A stretch of 45,757 bases of DNA from positions 485,070 to 530,826 of the forward strand of contig NW_004457586.1 of assembly GCF_000313135.1 (NCBI RefSeq), given 5' to 3'. This stretch comes from Acanthamoeba castellanii str. Neff. Its lineage: Eukaryota; Discosea; Longamoebia; Acanthamoebidae. Below are positions 22,401 through 33,166 of the stretch, one piece after another. How positions within the stretch are numbered: position 1 is the stretch's first letter; the number at the start of each line of letters is the position of its first letter. The position numbers were made by a program, and so were the translations under genes. The notes below the pieces were generated by a model. That model saw nothing but the letters and a program-made list of their open reading frames with translations. It had not been told where the DNA came from and did no database searches.

Positions 22401-22956
22401 GCCGGTACCTCCACGCCCCCCCCCCACCACGTGTGTCGTGCGTGTCGTGTTGTGTGTCGTGTTGTGTGTCGTGTCTGACGCAGCGCACGCAGTGGTGATG
22501 GAGCACGAGCGCGGGTGGCGGCTGGTGTACTCGGGCGACACGCGTCCGTGTGCGCAGATGGTGGAGCTGGCCCGGGGCGCCACGCTCCTCATCCACGAGG
22601 CCACCTTCGACGAGGACATGCAGGAGAAGGCCATCGGCGACCGACACTCGACGGTGCGCGAGGCGCTGAGCGTGGCCCGCGACGCCCAGCCCAAGTGCAC
22701 GGTGCTCACCCACTTCAGCGGCCGCTTCGAGAAGACCCTGCCCGACGTGTGGGAGGCGCAGAGGGCCATCGCCACCACCGCAGCTCCAGCGTTGACGGAG
22801 GAGGAGCCTCCTCTGATGGTGGTCCTGGCGCAGGACTTCATGACGCTGCGCCTCGAGGGCGACCAGAGAGACGTCGTTGCGGTCATGCAGCCCCTGCAGC
22901 AGCTCTTTGCCGCTGACGCCGAGGCGAGCAAGCCAGACACCACCACACCACATTGA
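19479..22956 (+). CDS. tRNase Z long form (ELAC2-like) with inserted C2H2 finger
   Basis: Endonuclease that removes 3' trailers from pre-tRNAs. Start MPPEVYVQVVGAGTAGITPS at 19479; exon 1 ends at 19701 and exon 2 starts at 19813. The N-terminal half is the degenerate metallo-beta-lactamase domain (DALFFTQVDWHHLGGLSDFL), with RGKFDVQKAKALGVPPG and KLTKGESV, the usual family landmarks. The C-terminal half is catalytic: FLGTVASASNPVRSESCIYV, the His motif THKHADHCAG (21765-21782), VYSGDTRPCAQM, HEATFDEDM, HSTVREAL and LTHFSGRF. Between the His motif and the rest lies a classical C2H2 finger, C-x2-C-x12-H-x3-H, at 21909-21974. The frame breaks once near 20141-20146, between FDVGG and VCHQRPEL; one more base would heal it. 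Introns are full of GT/CA and GTGTC repeats. Stop 22954-22956. Confidence 0.9.
20604..20648. repeat. (GT)n microsatellite in a tRNase Z intron
   Basis: About 45 bp of almost pure GT on the coding strand, within an intron that ends just before the exon starting FIRAYAANPDMACVVH. Confidence 0.9.
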
Positions 22957-23035
22957 GACAAAGAGGCGAATGACAACAAGGCGAGGTTGTGCGGGTGCAC
23001 TGAGATTGAGATGGTGGGGTCCTATGGGGGGGGGG

Positions 23036-24658
23036 TCAGAAGGAGAGTTCGCGGGTGTCGCCGGGGTCGGCGTTGACGAGGCTGTTGGTGGGCTCGTAGT
23101 CCTCGGCATTGGCGTAGGCATGCGCATCGGCGTCCTCGATCGGCACATCCGGCGCCGGCGGCGGCACGCCCCACGTGTTTCTGATCATGTACACCACCCA
23201 GCTCGCCAGAATGCCTGCGGCCCACCACACGATACAACACGACACACGCAACACACGGGTCAGGAAAGAACGAAAGAGGCTCTCTGCAGGGCGAGGCGAC
23301 GTCGGTGTGTACCGGGGAAGACGAGGCGGTAGAACTCGAGGACGAAGATCTGGATGACGACGCTGTCGACATAGCGGCAGCTGAGGTAGTCCCGCACGCG
23401 GTAGAGCGAGAGCAGGAGCAGGAAGACCATCACCAGCAGCACGAAGGAGCCCAGCTCCCGCAGCACCAGGTTCAGCGTCGACCGCCACCTGGGCGGACGT
23501 CGCGCCGGGTCCTCGACCTCGTACGTCGTCCCGCCGATCGTGATCTCGTTCCTGTTTGTGACGTCAGCACCAGCAACGACCCAGGGCTGTGCGTGTGCGT
23601 GTGCGTGTGCGTGTGCGTGCCTCTGGTTGCCCTTGGTCTGGGCCTTGAGCAGGAGCCAGGGGTAGAAGATGCCGATCAGCTCCTCCACCACCCAAATCAC
23701 GAACGACTTGGTGAACATCTCTGTTATCGATCATACAGAAAACAGAAAACGATCAAGCAATTAGTTGTGTGTGGTGTGTGGTGTGTGGTGTGTGGTGTGT
23801 GGTGTGTGGTGTGTGGTGTGTGGTGTGTGTGGTGTGTGTGGTGTGTGTGGTGTGTGTGGTGTGTGTGGTGTGTGTGTGGTGTGTGTGTGTGCGTGTGTGC
23901 GTGTGTGCGTGTGTGGTGTGTGTGCGTGTGTTGGGGGTAAGGTGGGCACCGGCGAGGATCTCCTTCCAGGCGGCGGGGAGGGAGGTCGCGGAGATGACCG
24001 ACGATGCGGGGATGATGGGCCAGATCCACAGGGTCAGCAGGATGATGCCTGCGACGACCTTGGTCAGGATCACCAGCAGCTTGTTCCACCTGTTCAGCCG
24101 CTCATCTGGCGCTGGTCGCTGTTTTCCTCCCATCAACCCGTCAGCGCACGTGTCGTGTCGTGTCGTGTCTCGTGTCGTGTCGTGTCTCGTGTCGTGTCGT
24201 GTCGTGTCGTGTCGTGTCGTGTCGTGTCGTGTCGTGTCGTGTCGTGTCGTGTCGTGTCGTGTCGTGTCGTGTCGTGTCGTTGGGGAGCGTACGATGAAGG
24301 AGAGCCAGTCGTGGGTGAAGAGCCAGTGGTGGGGGAAGAAGGGGTACTTGGGCTGGGTCATGATGCCGCAGCACTGGCAGTGGCGGTAGCAGCAGGGCAC
24401 GAACGGCGCGTTGAACCACCAGGCCCGCTCCTTGCGCTCGCGCAGCCGCTTCTCCTCCTGGTACTTGGTCAGCTGCCGCTCGTGCCGCTCGGTCAGCTGC
24501 TCGAGCGCGTTCTGGGCCTTGACGGCGACCTCGCGCCGGAAGTGGCTGGTGATGATCAGCCCGCAGGCGAAGATGGAGACCGCAATCAGGAACACGCCGA
24601 ACATGCCGCCCACATAGCCAGTGGCACACGTCTGTTCAAACATTCAGTGTAGCGTGTC

Positions 24659-24706
<48 letters not shown>

Positions 24707-25091
24707 ACAGAGGCGGCGCACAGTACCGTAATCGAATACAACGTCGTATTCGAACTGGACGGATACGGAGGTGTTCTCGGGGGTCGGGTTGAGGTAGAAG
24801 GCGATGACGTAGTCGCCTCCGTGCTTCTGGAAGTAGATCGTGAACTGGCGCGTCTGTCGACACAACACAACACAACACGTCAGCAACACTGCCATCGCAC
24901 ACGCCGCACACAACGCACACAACGCACCTGAGTGATGTGGGTGAAGAAATTGACGTCGTGCTCAAGGAAGGGAGCGTTGGCTTTCGTGGCGTTGGCCATG
25001 TCCAGCTCTTTCAACTGCCGCAGCTGGTCGCTGGTGATCACCATGGCCGACATGTCGCACGTCTTGCCTGCACGGCATGCAACTCAGTGTG

Positions 25092-25123
<32 letters not shown>

Positions 25124-25446
25124 TGTAGTACCAGGAGGAGCACATGCCAGCAGCGTCGTGTTCACGACCAGCTTGGCGCCGGCCAATGCTCGCACCACCC
25201 GCGACTCGTGAAAGTCCCACGCGTTGAGCAGCACTGCGCCACGCCGCACCGTCAGCAATCAATCAACGAAAATCACTTCTGATCAGTTTTGAGCCTTGCT
25301 TTAAGAGCAATTTGATTGATGGTACCATCTTTCTCAGAGAAGGAGCAGCCATCGTGGAGGCAGGAGTCCCGGGTCCACGAGGGAATAACCAGGATGCAAA
25401 GTAGGATTAGCACCACAAATAGCGGCGCATGATGAAGCTGGACCAT
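23036..25446 (-). CDS. Unrecognised multi-pass membrane protein
   Basis: I do not recognise this family. The chosen start (25444-25446) gives a signal peptide or first membrane segment (APLFVVLILLCILVIPSW). A lumenal-type region follows in several exons (DFHESRVVRALAGAKLVVNT; QTRQFTIYFQKHGGDYVIAF; NPTPENTSVSVQFEYDVVFD, with NxT/S sequons). Then come a membrane segment (GGMFGVFLIAVSIFACGLII), a charged coiled coil (about 24420-24530), a Cys cluster (FVPCCYRHCQCCG) and His/Trp-rich turn, and further membrane segments (VILTKVVAGIILLTLWIWPI; IWVVEELIGIFYPWLLL; GSFVLLVMVFLLLLSLY; AGILASWVVYMI). The C-terminus is acidic and ends GDTRELSF at the stop 23036-23038. The topology suggests a receptor or transporter-like protein with an extracellular beta-rich domain. 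Introns hold the longest simple repeats of the window. Exon order is clear; exact junctions are not all resolved. Confidence 0.7.
23588..23620. repeat. (GTGTGC)n repeat in an intron
   Basis: Five to six copies of a GTGTGC unit on the plus strand within an intron of the minus-strand membrane protein gene. Confidence 0.8.
23764..23935. repeat. GTGTGTGG/GTGTGTGC satellite in an intron
   Basis: About 170 bp made only of G and T with rare C, in units TGTGTGG, then GTGTGTGTGG, then GTGTGTGC. It lies in an intron of the membrane protein gene, between the exon starting MFTKSFVIWVVEELIG and the one containing GIILLTLWIWPII. Large apparent open frames on both strands here are repeat artefacts. Confidence 0.9.
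24141..24281. repeat. (GTGTC)n pentanucleotide satellite in an intron
   Basis: Roughly 28 near-perfect copies of GTGTC on the plus strand (ACACG on the sense strand of the host gene), with two CTCGTGTC interruptions near the left end. It fills most of one intron. Confidence 0.92.
24660..24704. repeat. (CA)n microsatellite in an intron
   Basis: About 45 bp of pure CA on the plus strand, within an intron of the membrane protein gene. Confidence 0.9.
25087..25126. repeat. (GTGC)n repeat in an intron
   Basis: About ten copies of a GTGC/GCGT tetranucleotide, within an intron of the membrane protein gene. Confidence 0.85.
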
Positions 25447-25725
25447 GCTGCCGGCACGTCTGCAGCACGACTCTTGATTGTACAATCTTGTCTCTATAGA
25501 GTCTTCCACAGAGGGGCGAAGCGTCTTGCGTCGTCAGCACAAGAAGGCTCGGCGTCGTCTTCGCAGGAATCCTCTTCCTTCTATTTCTTCCTCCTTTTCC
25601 TCCTCCTCTTCTTCTTCTTCTCTACCGATGAGCTTGGTGGTGTTAAAAAAATAAATAGACAGCACGTCTTCTTCTTGTTCTGTCTTCTTCTTCTTCTTCC
25701 AAGGTTGGAGTCGTTGGTCAAAAGC

Positions 25726-27451
25726 TTAGGCAGAGTCGTGCGTGTCGGGCACCTCGAAGAGGTCGGTGTAGTCGAGCGTGGGGTGGAGGAAGTCCTTGAA
25801 GTTGCCCTTCCATCCCTTGTCGAACGGATTGCGGAACCTGTTCTCGCGATCCCTGAAGTAGGGATACCTGTAGAGATGGTGATGATGGTGGTGATGAAGA
25901 AGAAGAAGAAGAGTGACGATGATCGTCAGCGATAGAACATCGAATTAGACGGGGTGGCAGAGCGCCGGGTGAGGGATAGAGGCCGGGTGCGCGTACTTGG
26001 TGCCGTTGAGGTACTCGTTGGCGGTGACGTTGTCGAAGATGAGCGTCCACTGCTGGTAGAACACGTACATCTCCCAGAGCGCGTTGAACAGGTGGAACAG
26101 CATCAGCATCAGCAACATCTGGCGGCGGCGGCAAACGTGAGTTGTAGCAAAGGCGGGGGGGGGGAACAGCTAAACAGAGATCTTGACGCATCGTACCGCC
26201 TCCTGGCTGTAGTAAAAGTGGATGGCCGAGTGCACCGCCCAGATCGACGGAGCGCCGTCGAGCGAGCCGAGCACTGCCAGAGAGGGTAAGCGACCGAGGC
26301 CAAAGAGGGGAAAAAGAAGCCATTTGGCGTGCTGGTGGTGGTGGTGGGGAAGGAGCGTGGCCTTACGTTGGACGCAGAAGAAGGCAAAGATCCAGTGGAG
26401 CAGGATGACGAGCGTGAGCAGGACCATGAAGGGCTGGTGGTTGTTCACGCCCACGCAGTTGTTGAGCCACGCGCAGTGGTGGTCCATGCGCGCGACACAC
26501 CGGTTGCAGCTCCTGCAGTGCTTGGAACGAATCGGACGCGCGATCTGTGCCATGGTGGCAAAACACAGACAAGACATCAAGCGAAGAGTGAATTGAATTG
26601 AATTGCACGGCGTGGCGTGGTGGCGACAAGGGGCGGCATCGTACCATGCAGGTGGGGCAGAGCTGAGGGATGTTCTTGGCGCCGAGGCTCAGCTTGTGGT
26701 AGATCTTCTCCACCCCGGCCTCGTCCAGCTTCAGGAAGCCCGGGTCGGACCGCACCAGGTACAGGAACAGCGACGCCCACATGAAATTGACTCCGATGAA
26801 GAACATCGTCAGCATGCCGTACTCGTTGGTCACTGTAGTCAAATGGTCATGGGGTGTGAGTCGATGGCAGATGTGGCCGACAAACGTCGACGAGACGTGA
26901 AGTGTGGTGGTGGCGGGGGCGGCGGTGGTGGTAACGCTACCTGGGAAGATCTTGATGAAGTAGACCCAGGTCGAGAGGGCGTAGGCGGCGGCCATAACGG
27001 ACATGAAGAAGGGGTTGTTGGTGTCCTTGCCCAGCCACATGTAGCTGATGAGCCGCCTGATGAAGACGAAGATGGCGGCCAGCACGACGACCGTCGCGAG
27101 GAAGGGCAGCGTGTCGATGAAGAAGAAGAGGAGGGGCACCAGGAGCCACGGCATCAAGAACCAGGTGCGCCAGTTCCTTGCCTGCGTGCATGCCATCAAC
27201 ATCGGACCAACAAACCAAACCAAACCACGCGAGAGGAGCAGATACGAACCTCGCTTTGGGATGTGTAGCCCTGGGAATATTTGAGGAGGGAGACGGTGTT
27301 CTTCATGTTCTTTTGCTTGGCCAGGTCGAGCGGCGTGTAGCCGTCGGAGTCCACGGCGTGCACGTCGGCGCCGTTCAGTATCAGAAACTGAACCATTTGG
27401 AAATGACCCTGTACCACCGAGAGGTTAGCATGAGCATTAATAGCCACGACA

Positions 27452-27515
<64 letters not shown>

Positions 27516-28621
27516 GAATGGTCGTACCTTGAGCGAAGCCCAGTGCATGGGCGTGAGTCCCTCGTCGTCCACGCTCCTGACGTCTGCGCCCAGGGAGATG
27601 AGCAATCGGGCCACGCTTTCGTGGTTCTGGTACGCCGCCCAGTGCAGCGGCGTATGGCCCTCCGTGTCCCGGTGCGCCACGGAGAGTCCTGCGCAGTACG
27701 AACGACCGGTGAGCCCGTGCGCGTGGCGGTGTAGTCAGAGAGACACAGAAGAGAAGAAGACCGGTCATCAAGGTACCTTGCTTGACGATGAGGTTGTGAG
27801 CCATGAGCACGTTGCCGTACTGGCAGGCATGAACGAGACTATCGTATCCACGCTTGTCGCTCTTGGTGATGTCCGCTCCCTCCTTGATCAGCAGCAGCAT
27901 GCTCTGGAGCCACAACGAAACGATTATGTCAGAGATCAGAGCGACGCACAGGGACACTCGTTGCGAATGAAACACGACATGTCAACACAAAAGACTTCTT
28001 CAATACGTACCGGCAGGCTCTTGCCGATGCAAGCCCAGTGCAAGGGCGTCTGTGCCTCCTTTTCGTTGAGCGCGTCGATGTTGGCGCCCCGCTGCAGGAG
28101 GTAGGTGATGGTGTCCAACCTTGAAGCGCGAGCGTGTAGCACAAAGAAGGCGACATGAGGAAGACGAAGGCGAAGGCGACGATGACAAGAGGAGCGTAGC
28201 GTTTCGGGGGTCGTACCGGTCAAAGTAGGCAGCCCAGTGGAGAGGAGTGGAACCGTCCTCGTCGCCCTGGTTGATGTCGTTCTTCTCCTCTTCGATAAGG
28301 ACTCGCAACAGATCGACATCTCCTCTCCTGGCGGCAGTCCAGATGTCTGTGGAACAGGGATGCGAATTCAGCAAAGAAGGAAATTGAACGTAAGAAAAGA
28401 AATGGTTGCTACGAGTTCTGAAGATGGGAGCAGGCCAAGATGAAAGAGAAATGAGGCGGCCAGGCTGTAGGGGGGCAGCACGATTTTGTACCGCGAGATG
28501 GGAGGGCGGCAGGCTGTTGCATGTGAGGGCCGGGAACCATTACGCCTCCTCCGCCAGCGTCTCCCCCGCCGTGATCGTGATTGCACGATCCGCCGCCGCC
28601 GTGGCTGTGTCCATGCGACAT
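25726..28621 (-). CDS. Ankyrin-repeat DHHC palmitoyltransferase (HIP14/ZDHHC17-like)
   Basis: Multi-pass enzyme that attaches palmitate to Cys residues of target proteins, usually at the Golgi or endosomes. The start (28619-28621) opens [11 protein letters not shown], a His/Gly-rich segment. About six ankyrin repeats follow over 27290-28360 ([59 protein letters not shown]). Four or more membrane segments flank the catalytic region ([75 protein letters not shown]). The Cys-rich domain reads [38 protein letters not shown], with DHHC at 26473-26484. The C-terminus ([20 protein letters not shown]) ends at the stop 25726-25728. The architecture matches the ankyrin-DHHC subfamily in full. At least ten introns. 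Confidence 0.93.
27449..27513. repeat. (CA)n(CG)n(CA)n alternating purine-pyrimidine tract in an intron
   Basis: About 65 bp of alternating CA, then CG, then CA dinucleotides between two ankyrin-coding exons. Such tracts are prone to Z-form DNA. Confidence 0.88.
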
Positions 28622-28966
28622 GATCTCTCTGGCGCGATTTTCGATCCGGGGCGGGAGCAAAGAGCAAAGATGGATGCAATAAATAAATCCTCGTCAAAAT
28701 GAAAATAGTAGACACAACCTGAAACTGCTAAACTGCGGTTATGTGAAACCCAATTCGTTGGGTGGCAACGTGACCGCCACGTCAGTGACCTTCGATAGCT
28801 GACGCGATCGCCTGTTGTTGGTTGCACATTATTTATTGTTGTTGTGTTCCGTTGCTACAGAGTTCTTGGCGTGATGTGGTTGCGACAGGGTTGAAGAAGA
28901 AGTACAAGTTGTATGGCGGATGCACCGCTCGCTCGGGGTTGGCCCAAAGGGAATCGGGCGGCTGGT
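28622..28966. other. Intergenic region between the DHHC gene and the DH-PH gene
   Basis: About 345 bp holding the 5' region of the DHHC gene and the 3' end of the DH-PH gene, both minus strand. A minus-strand AATAAA (TTTATT at 28832-28837) is the likely poly(A) signal of the DH-PH gene, 130 nt after its stop. No other feature seen. Confidence 0.5.
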
Positions 28967-31900
28967 CTAGACGCGGAGGGCGTAGAGTTGGAGGAGGGCG
29001 CGCAGCTTGGCGGCCTCGTCGTCTTCGGTCTGTTCCTCCGCCGCAGCCTTGGCCTCTGCTTCCTCCTCGGCCTTCTTCACCGCTTCTGCTCACCGGACAC
29101 AGGGCGCACATGGAGCGTTAGCACCCAACACCACAACAACACCGCAATGATGGTGATGATGGTGATGGTGATGGTGATGATGGTTGTGGACGCACCGGCA
29201 TTCCTGCAGGCCATGTCGATGGCGGTGACCCACTCGGCGCGCTCCCGCTCCGACGCACCACAGAATCGGGTGGAGCCGACGGTCGGGTTCATGATGAGGA
29301 ACACGAACTGACCCTTCTTCTTTTTCTTCTTCTCCTCCTCGGGCTTGGCGGACTCCACCTCCACCGCACAGCCCTCGAGCTCGATCACTCCGTGCGGCCA
29401 GGCGTCCTGCGGTGCGTGTGTGAGAGAGTTCGGACATAAAAATCGTTGAGTTTAAGTCCGATCACGCCAGACGAAGAGGGACACAAGAGGGGGCCACTGC
29501 GCCGCACCGTTCGGCTGCCGAAGAGATAGAGCCGGCCCTCCTTGAGCGAGAGCCAGTTGCTGAGCCACCGGCCGGGGCTCTCCTCGTACATGAGCGTGCC
29601 CTCCTTCTCGGCGCCGGCCTGGTAGGCCGACCTCTGCTGTTCCGCCGCCGCAGCCTCAGGCTGCTCTTCCTCCTGATCACGCACACGCGCGTGTTAGGCC
29701 CGGTGCGTGTCCTGTGTCGTGTCGTGTGCCGCGTGTCGTGTCATGTGCTGGTTATGAGTTATACCTCTTTCTTGAGCTCGTCGATGCAGGCGGTGATGGC
29801 CTCCATCCACTCCTTCTGCTCCTGCTGGTTTTTGGCCACGATGTAGTAGTCGCGGTTCAAGTTGGAGACGTGGAAGCAGAACGGCTTCCGGGTGGAGTTG
29901 AACACCGAGCACCGCCGCAGCGAGATGGTGCCCTTCGGCGTCGCGTCCGACGGGCTCGCGTAGTAACCGATCGACTCCTTCTTCAGGATGAACCAGCGGT
30001 CCTTCCAGTTCCTCCTCTTGGCTCCCTTCTTCGACAGATAGCCCACCTTGATGACGTCATCCGGCAGCTCGATCTGGTTGCGACCACCCCGCGGTGACGT
30101 CAGCCAAAGAATGCCAAGCATGAGCGCTCAGATGGATGGGCGCAAGCAAGAAGGTACCTTCTGCGTGAGGGAGGCCCCGGGGGCGGGTTTGGCCACGCTG
30201 ACCCGCCTCTGCTTGTCATCGCCGGCCACGGAGGCCCTCCGCTCGTCGCCCTCGTCGGTCTCGTCGTCCCGGGTGATGTACTGGAACAGATTCACCTCCT
30301 CCGCGCTGACGTCGCCTGTGTTGTGTGTCGTGTGTGTTGGTCAGGTCGAAGAACACACGGCCAAGTGGGGCAGGGACGAGGGCCTACCCTCTTCTTGCTT
30401 CTCGGCGTAGTAGTAATAGGGCGACGAGTGCTTGGAGGCGTGGTAGAAGGCGGGGCTGTCGTCGGCGTTGCTCTTGCGCTCCGAGGCCATGATGGACGAT
30501 GACGACCCGGCGGCGGCGGCGGCGGGCTTTGGCGAGTTCTTGAAGAAGGCGCCACGCTGCTTGTCGCTGCTGGGCGGCTGGGGCGAGCCGGCCACGGTCC
30601 CGGCGCCGATGGCGAGGGTGCCCAGGAGGTCCTTGACCTCGGCCTCGAGCACCTTGAGCTCGGCGTCGCCCAGCTTGGCGCCGCTGCGCAGGTGGTTCCA
30701 CAGCTTGTTGATGAGCAGCTTCTGCTTGTTGGACTTGGACGAGAGCGAGAAGTTGCTCTCCATGAGGTTGAGCTTCTCGTTGCGCTCGCCGCGCAGCACG
30801 AAGCGGAAGGCGTTGAGCTCTTCGGCCATCTGCTGGCGCTCCTGCTCGAGCTCACCGACGCGCTCGTTCAGCTTGACGAGGCTCTCCGGCGCGGCGGCGT
30901 CATCGCCGGCGGCCGAGGCGCGGGCGGCCACGCTGCCCCACACCGAGCTGCCGATCGACAGCAGGGCCGACGTGGCGTCGTGGATCTTCTGCACCCACTT
31001 CTGCCGCTCTTCGCTGTTCTGGCAATAGAACTGCCACTTCTTGTGGGTGTCCAGATTGGTGATCTCGAAGCCGTGCTTGCCCGTCGCCGTTTCTGTGTTG
31101 AAGAAGAGGGAAAGGTATAGAGAGACGTCGGAGTTGAGCCTCGAAAGAAATCATTGGTAGATAGGAGTTAAAAAATGGGGGGAGGGCGTACTGTCAAAGT
31201 CTTCGAGAATGCGGACAACGCACTTGTTGAGCGCGGCGAAGCCCGCGAAGGAGGCCTTGGCGCCAGCTGTCTTGGAGAGCACCAACGCGTCACTGCCATA
31301 CACCACATATGGACCGTTAAAGGTAAGCTCAACTTTAGCAATCGGGTCGATGCAAGGCCAAGGCCGTACTTGAAGAGGTAGACGTGGCCGTCCTTGACCT
31401 GCTTCTTCTTGATCTTCAGCGGACCCTCCAACACCAACTTGCGACCGGCCAACGCGATCTGGGTCTGTGTTGTGTAGCATTTTGCAAGTGAGATTTGGGG
31501 GGGGGTCGGCCACACACCATCAGTTGATTGACCCACAAAACACGGCTTTGCTGGCGCACCTCGAGGCCGTCGAGCTTCTTCTCGATGTCGAACAGCTTCT
31601 CGATGTCCTTGGCTTCGGCCTTGCTGAGATTGATGGCGGTGGCGGTGCTCTCCAGCCGGAGAATGGTCTCCTTCCATTTGCCCGGGTCGGCTTCCGCCGG
31701 CAGGTACTTCGTCAGCTCCTTCAGCGTCAGCGGGTAGTGGCAGATCCTGGTGGTCGTACACGTCGCATGATATTGCCAGAGTGAGTGTCGTGTGTGTCAT
31801 GTTGTGTGTCGTGTCGTGTCGTGGTGTGTCGTGTTGTGTCGTGTGTGTCGTGAATGGTGTACCTCTGCAGCGGCTGGATGAGGAAGCTCCGTAGCATGTA

Positions 31901-32775
31901 GAGGTTGAACTGATTCACGACCTCGAGTTTCTGCAGACGATGAGACAACAGCGAACGGGCGGCCTGTTAGGTCCTGGCAGGCTCACTGTAGGTGTTGATG
32001 TTGTGGACGCCGCACCTCAATGAACGTGCAGAAGATCGGGTCCTGGATGAGGGCGTTGAGCTTGTCCTTGGCCCGCTTGTAATTGGCACAGTACTCCTCG
32101 TAGACCTTCACCAGAGGCTCCATCTGCTCGTTCACCACCGCCATCATCACCACCGTCGCCACCACCATCAACGTCATCAGCCACACAAACACAACGCTCA
32201 AATAAAAATATAAATGTTTGAAAAATAAAACAAAAAAGAGGCGTGTGTAGTACCACTTCAGCAAAGACTTCGACGACGCGAAGCAGAGAGATGACCTCGC
32301 CTGGCGGGCTCAGCTTCTGGCTGAGTTCGCTGTTGACTTGAAGAAGGCGCTCCACGGGACCCACCAGCGCGGCCTCATCCTCCTGACTCACAATCCCCTC
32401 CTTGCGCAGTGGCTCCAAAAAGCCCTTTTTTTTGTAAATCCATCATCACGTCCCCCCCCCGCAAGATGTTAAATTTCTGCGTCTTGATTGATCTTGAGAG
32501 GGATGGTATCGTACGTGAACAAGAGTGTTGAGGGTGGCGACGTAGCGCTGTTCGCTTTGGACAAGATCGCGGATGGCGTAGAAGTGCGCCGGGAGGGGCG
32601 CAGCGGGGCCGCCTCGCCGGCTGACCCCAGATTTGAGGGGAGCCCCGCCCGACGGCGCACCACCCGATATGGGAGGAGCGCCCCCGCCCCCCTGCAGGAG
32701 GGTGGGCCGATTGACGGGGCGTGCGGGGGTCGGAGGCTTAGCGCGCTGAGGCGGCGTCGTGGGAGGCTGCTGCAT
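28967..32775 (-). CDS. DH-PH protein with two further PH domains (RhoGEF-like)
   Basis: Likely guanine nucleotide exchange factor for Rho/Rac GTPases, acting at membranes and the actin cytoskeleton. A proline-rich N-terminus starts at 32773-32775 (MQQPPTTPPQRAKPPTPARP). The Dbl-homology domain begins FYAIRDLVQSEQRYVATLNT and continues through exons with LEPLRKEGIVSQEDEAALVG, VYEEYCANYKRAKDKL, FNLYMLRSFLIQPLQR and PLTLKELTKYLPAEADP (about 31560-32600). PH1 follows (IALAGRKLVLEGPLKIKKKQ to HKKWQFYCQNSEERQKWVQK, about 30980-31470). A long coiled coil (ELEQERQQMAEELNAFRFVL) and a Ser/Pro linker lead to PH2 (IKVGYLSKKGAKRRNWKDRW to QEQKEWMEAITACIDEL, about 29765-30080) and PH3 (EKEGTLMYEESPGRWLSNWL to ERAEWVTAIDMACRNAG, about 29195-29640). 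The C-terminus is an acidic helix ending LYALRV. Every PH domain keeps its C-terminal helix Trp. Confidence 0.87.
31785..31855. repeat. GTGTC/GTGTGTC-rich intron
   Basis: About 70 bp of interspersed GTGTC, GTGTGTC and GTTGTGTC units, within an intron of the DH-PH gene. The motif matches the pentanucleotide array near 24.2 kb. Confidence 0.8.
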
Positions 32776-33166
32776 CTCTCAAAAGCAAGTCGACTCTCGA
32801 GTCCAACTTGAATCCTCTTCTTCTTCTCCTTGATCGCGAGAGGAACACCGATAAGGTTGGTTCGTGTGACGTTCAAGCTTCGAGCAACCACTTCAAAAAG
32901 AACGAAGTCGCCACGAGACGCCGCAGCTGCTAAATTAATAACCAATGTCGACAAACTGTGTCTTGCGCACAGGCGGTGGCGCTTTCACGAAGATGAAGGC
33001 TTGCATCAAAAGAGGTGACGCTTTCATGGTGGGGATGTGATTGATTACAGACCCTTGGGTCGCTTCAGCTGAACTACAAGCTAAACAGAAAAAAAGGCGA
33101 GGCACACAAATCCAATGGGGCAAGAGGCCTGCCTACACAGACGGAGGCCGACGAAAGAGACCGGGC
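32776..33166. other. Intergenic region between DH-PH and ALDH genes
   Basis: About 390 bp between the start of the DH-PH gene and the stop of the ALDH gene, both minus strand. It must hold the DH-PH promoter and the ALDH 3' end. I see no clear TATA element, poly(A) signal or gene. Confidence 0.4.

Noticed and set aside
23559..23566. TGACGTCA as a regulatory site
   Set aside because: It lies just upstream of an intron acceptor on the minus strand, where CTGAC is the likely branch site. The same applies at 30095-30102.
24141..24281. Regular repeat array that could suggest CRISPR
   Set aside because: The unit is 5 bp without spacers, in a eukaryotic intron. It is a simple satellite.
23765..24652. 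Long plus-strand frames reading CVVCGVWCVVCG and RVVSCRVVSCR
   Set aside because: They are translations of GT and GTGTC satellites lying in introns of a minus-strand gene.
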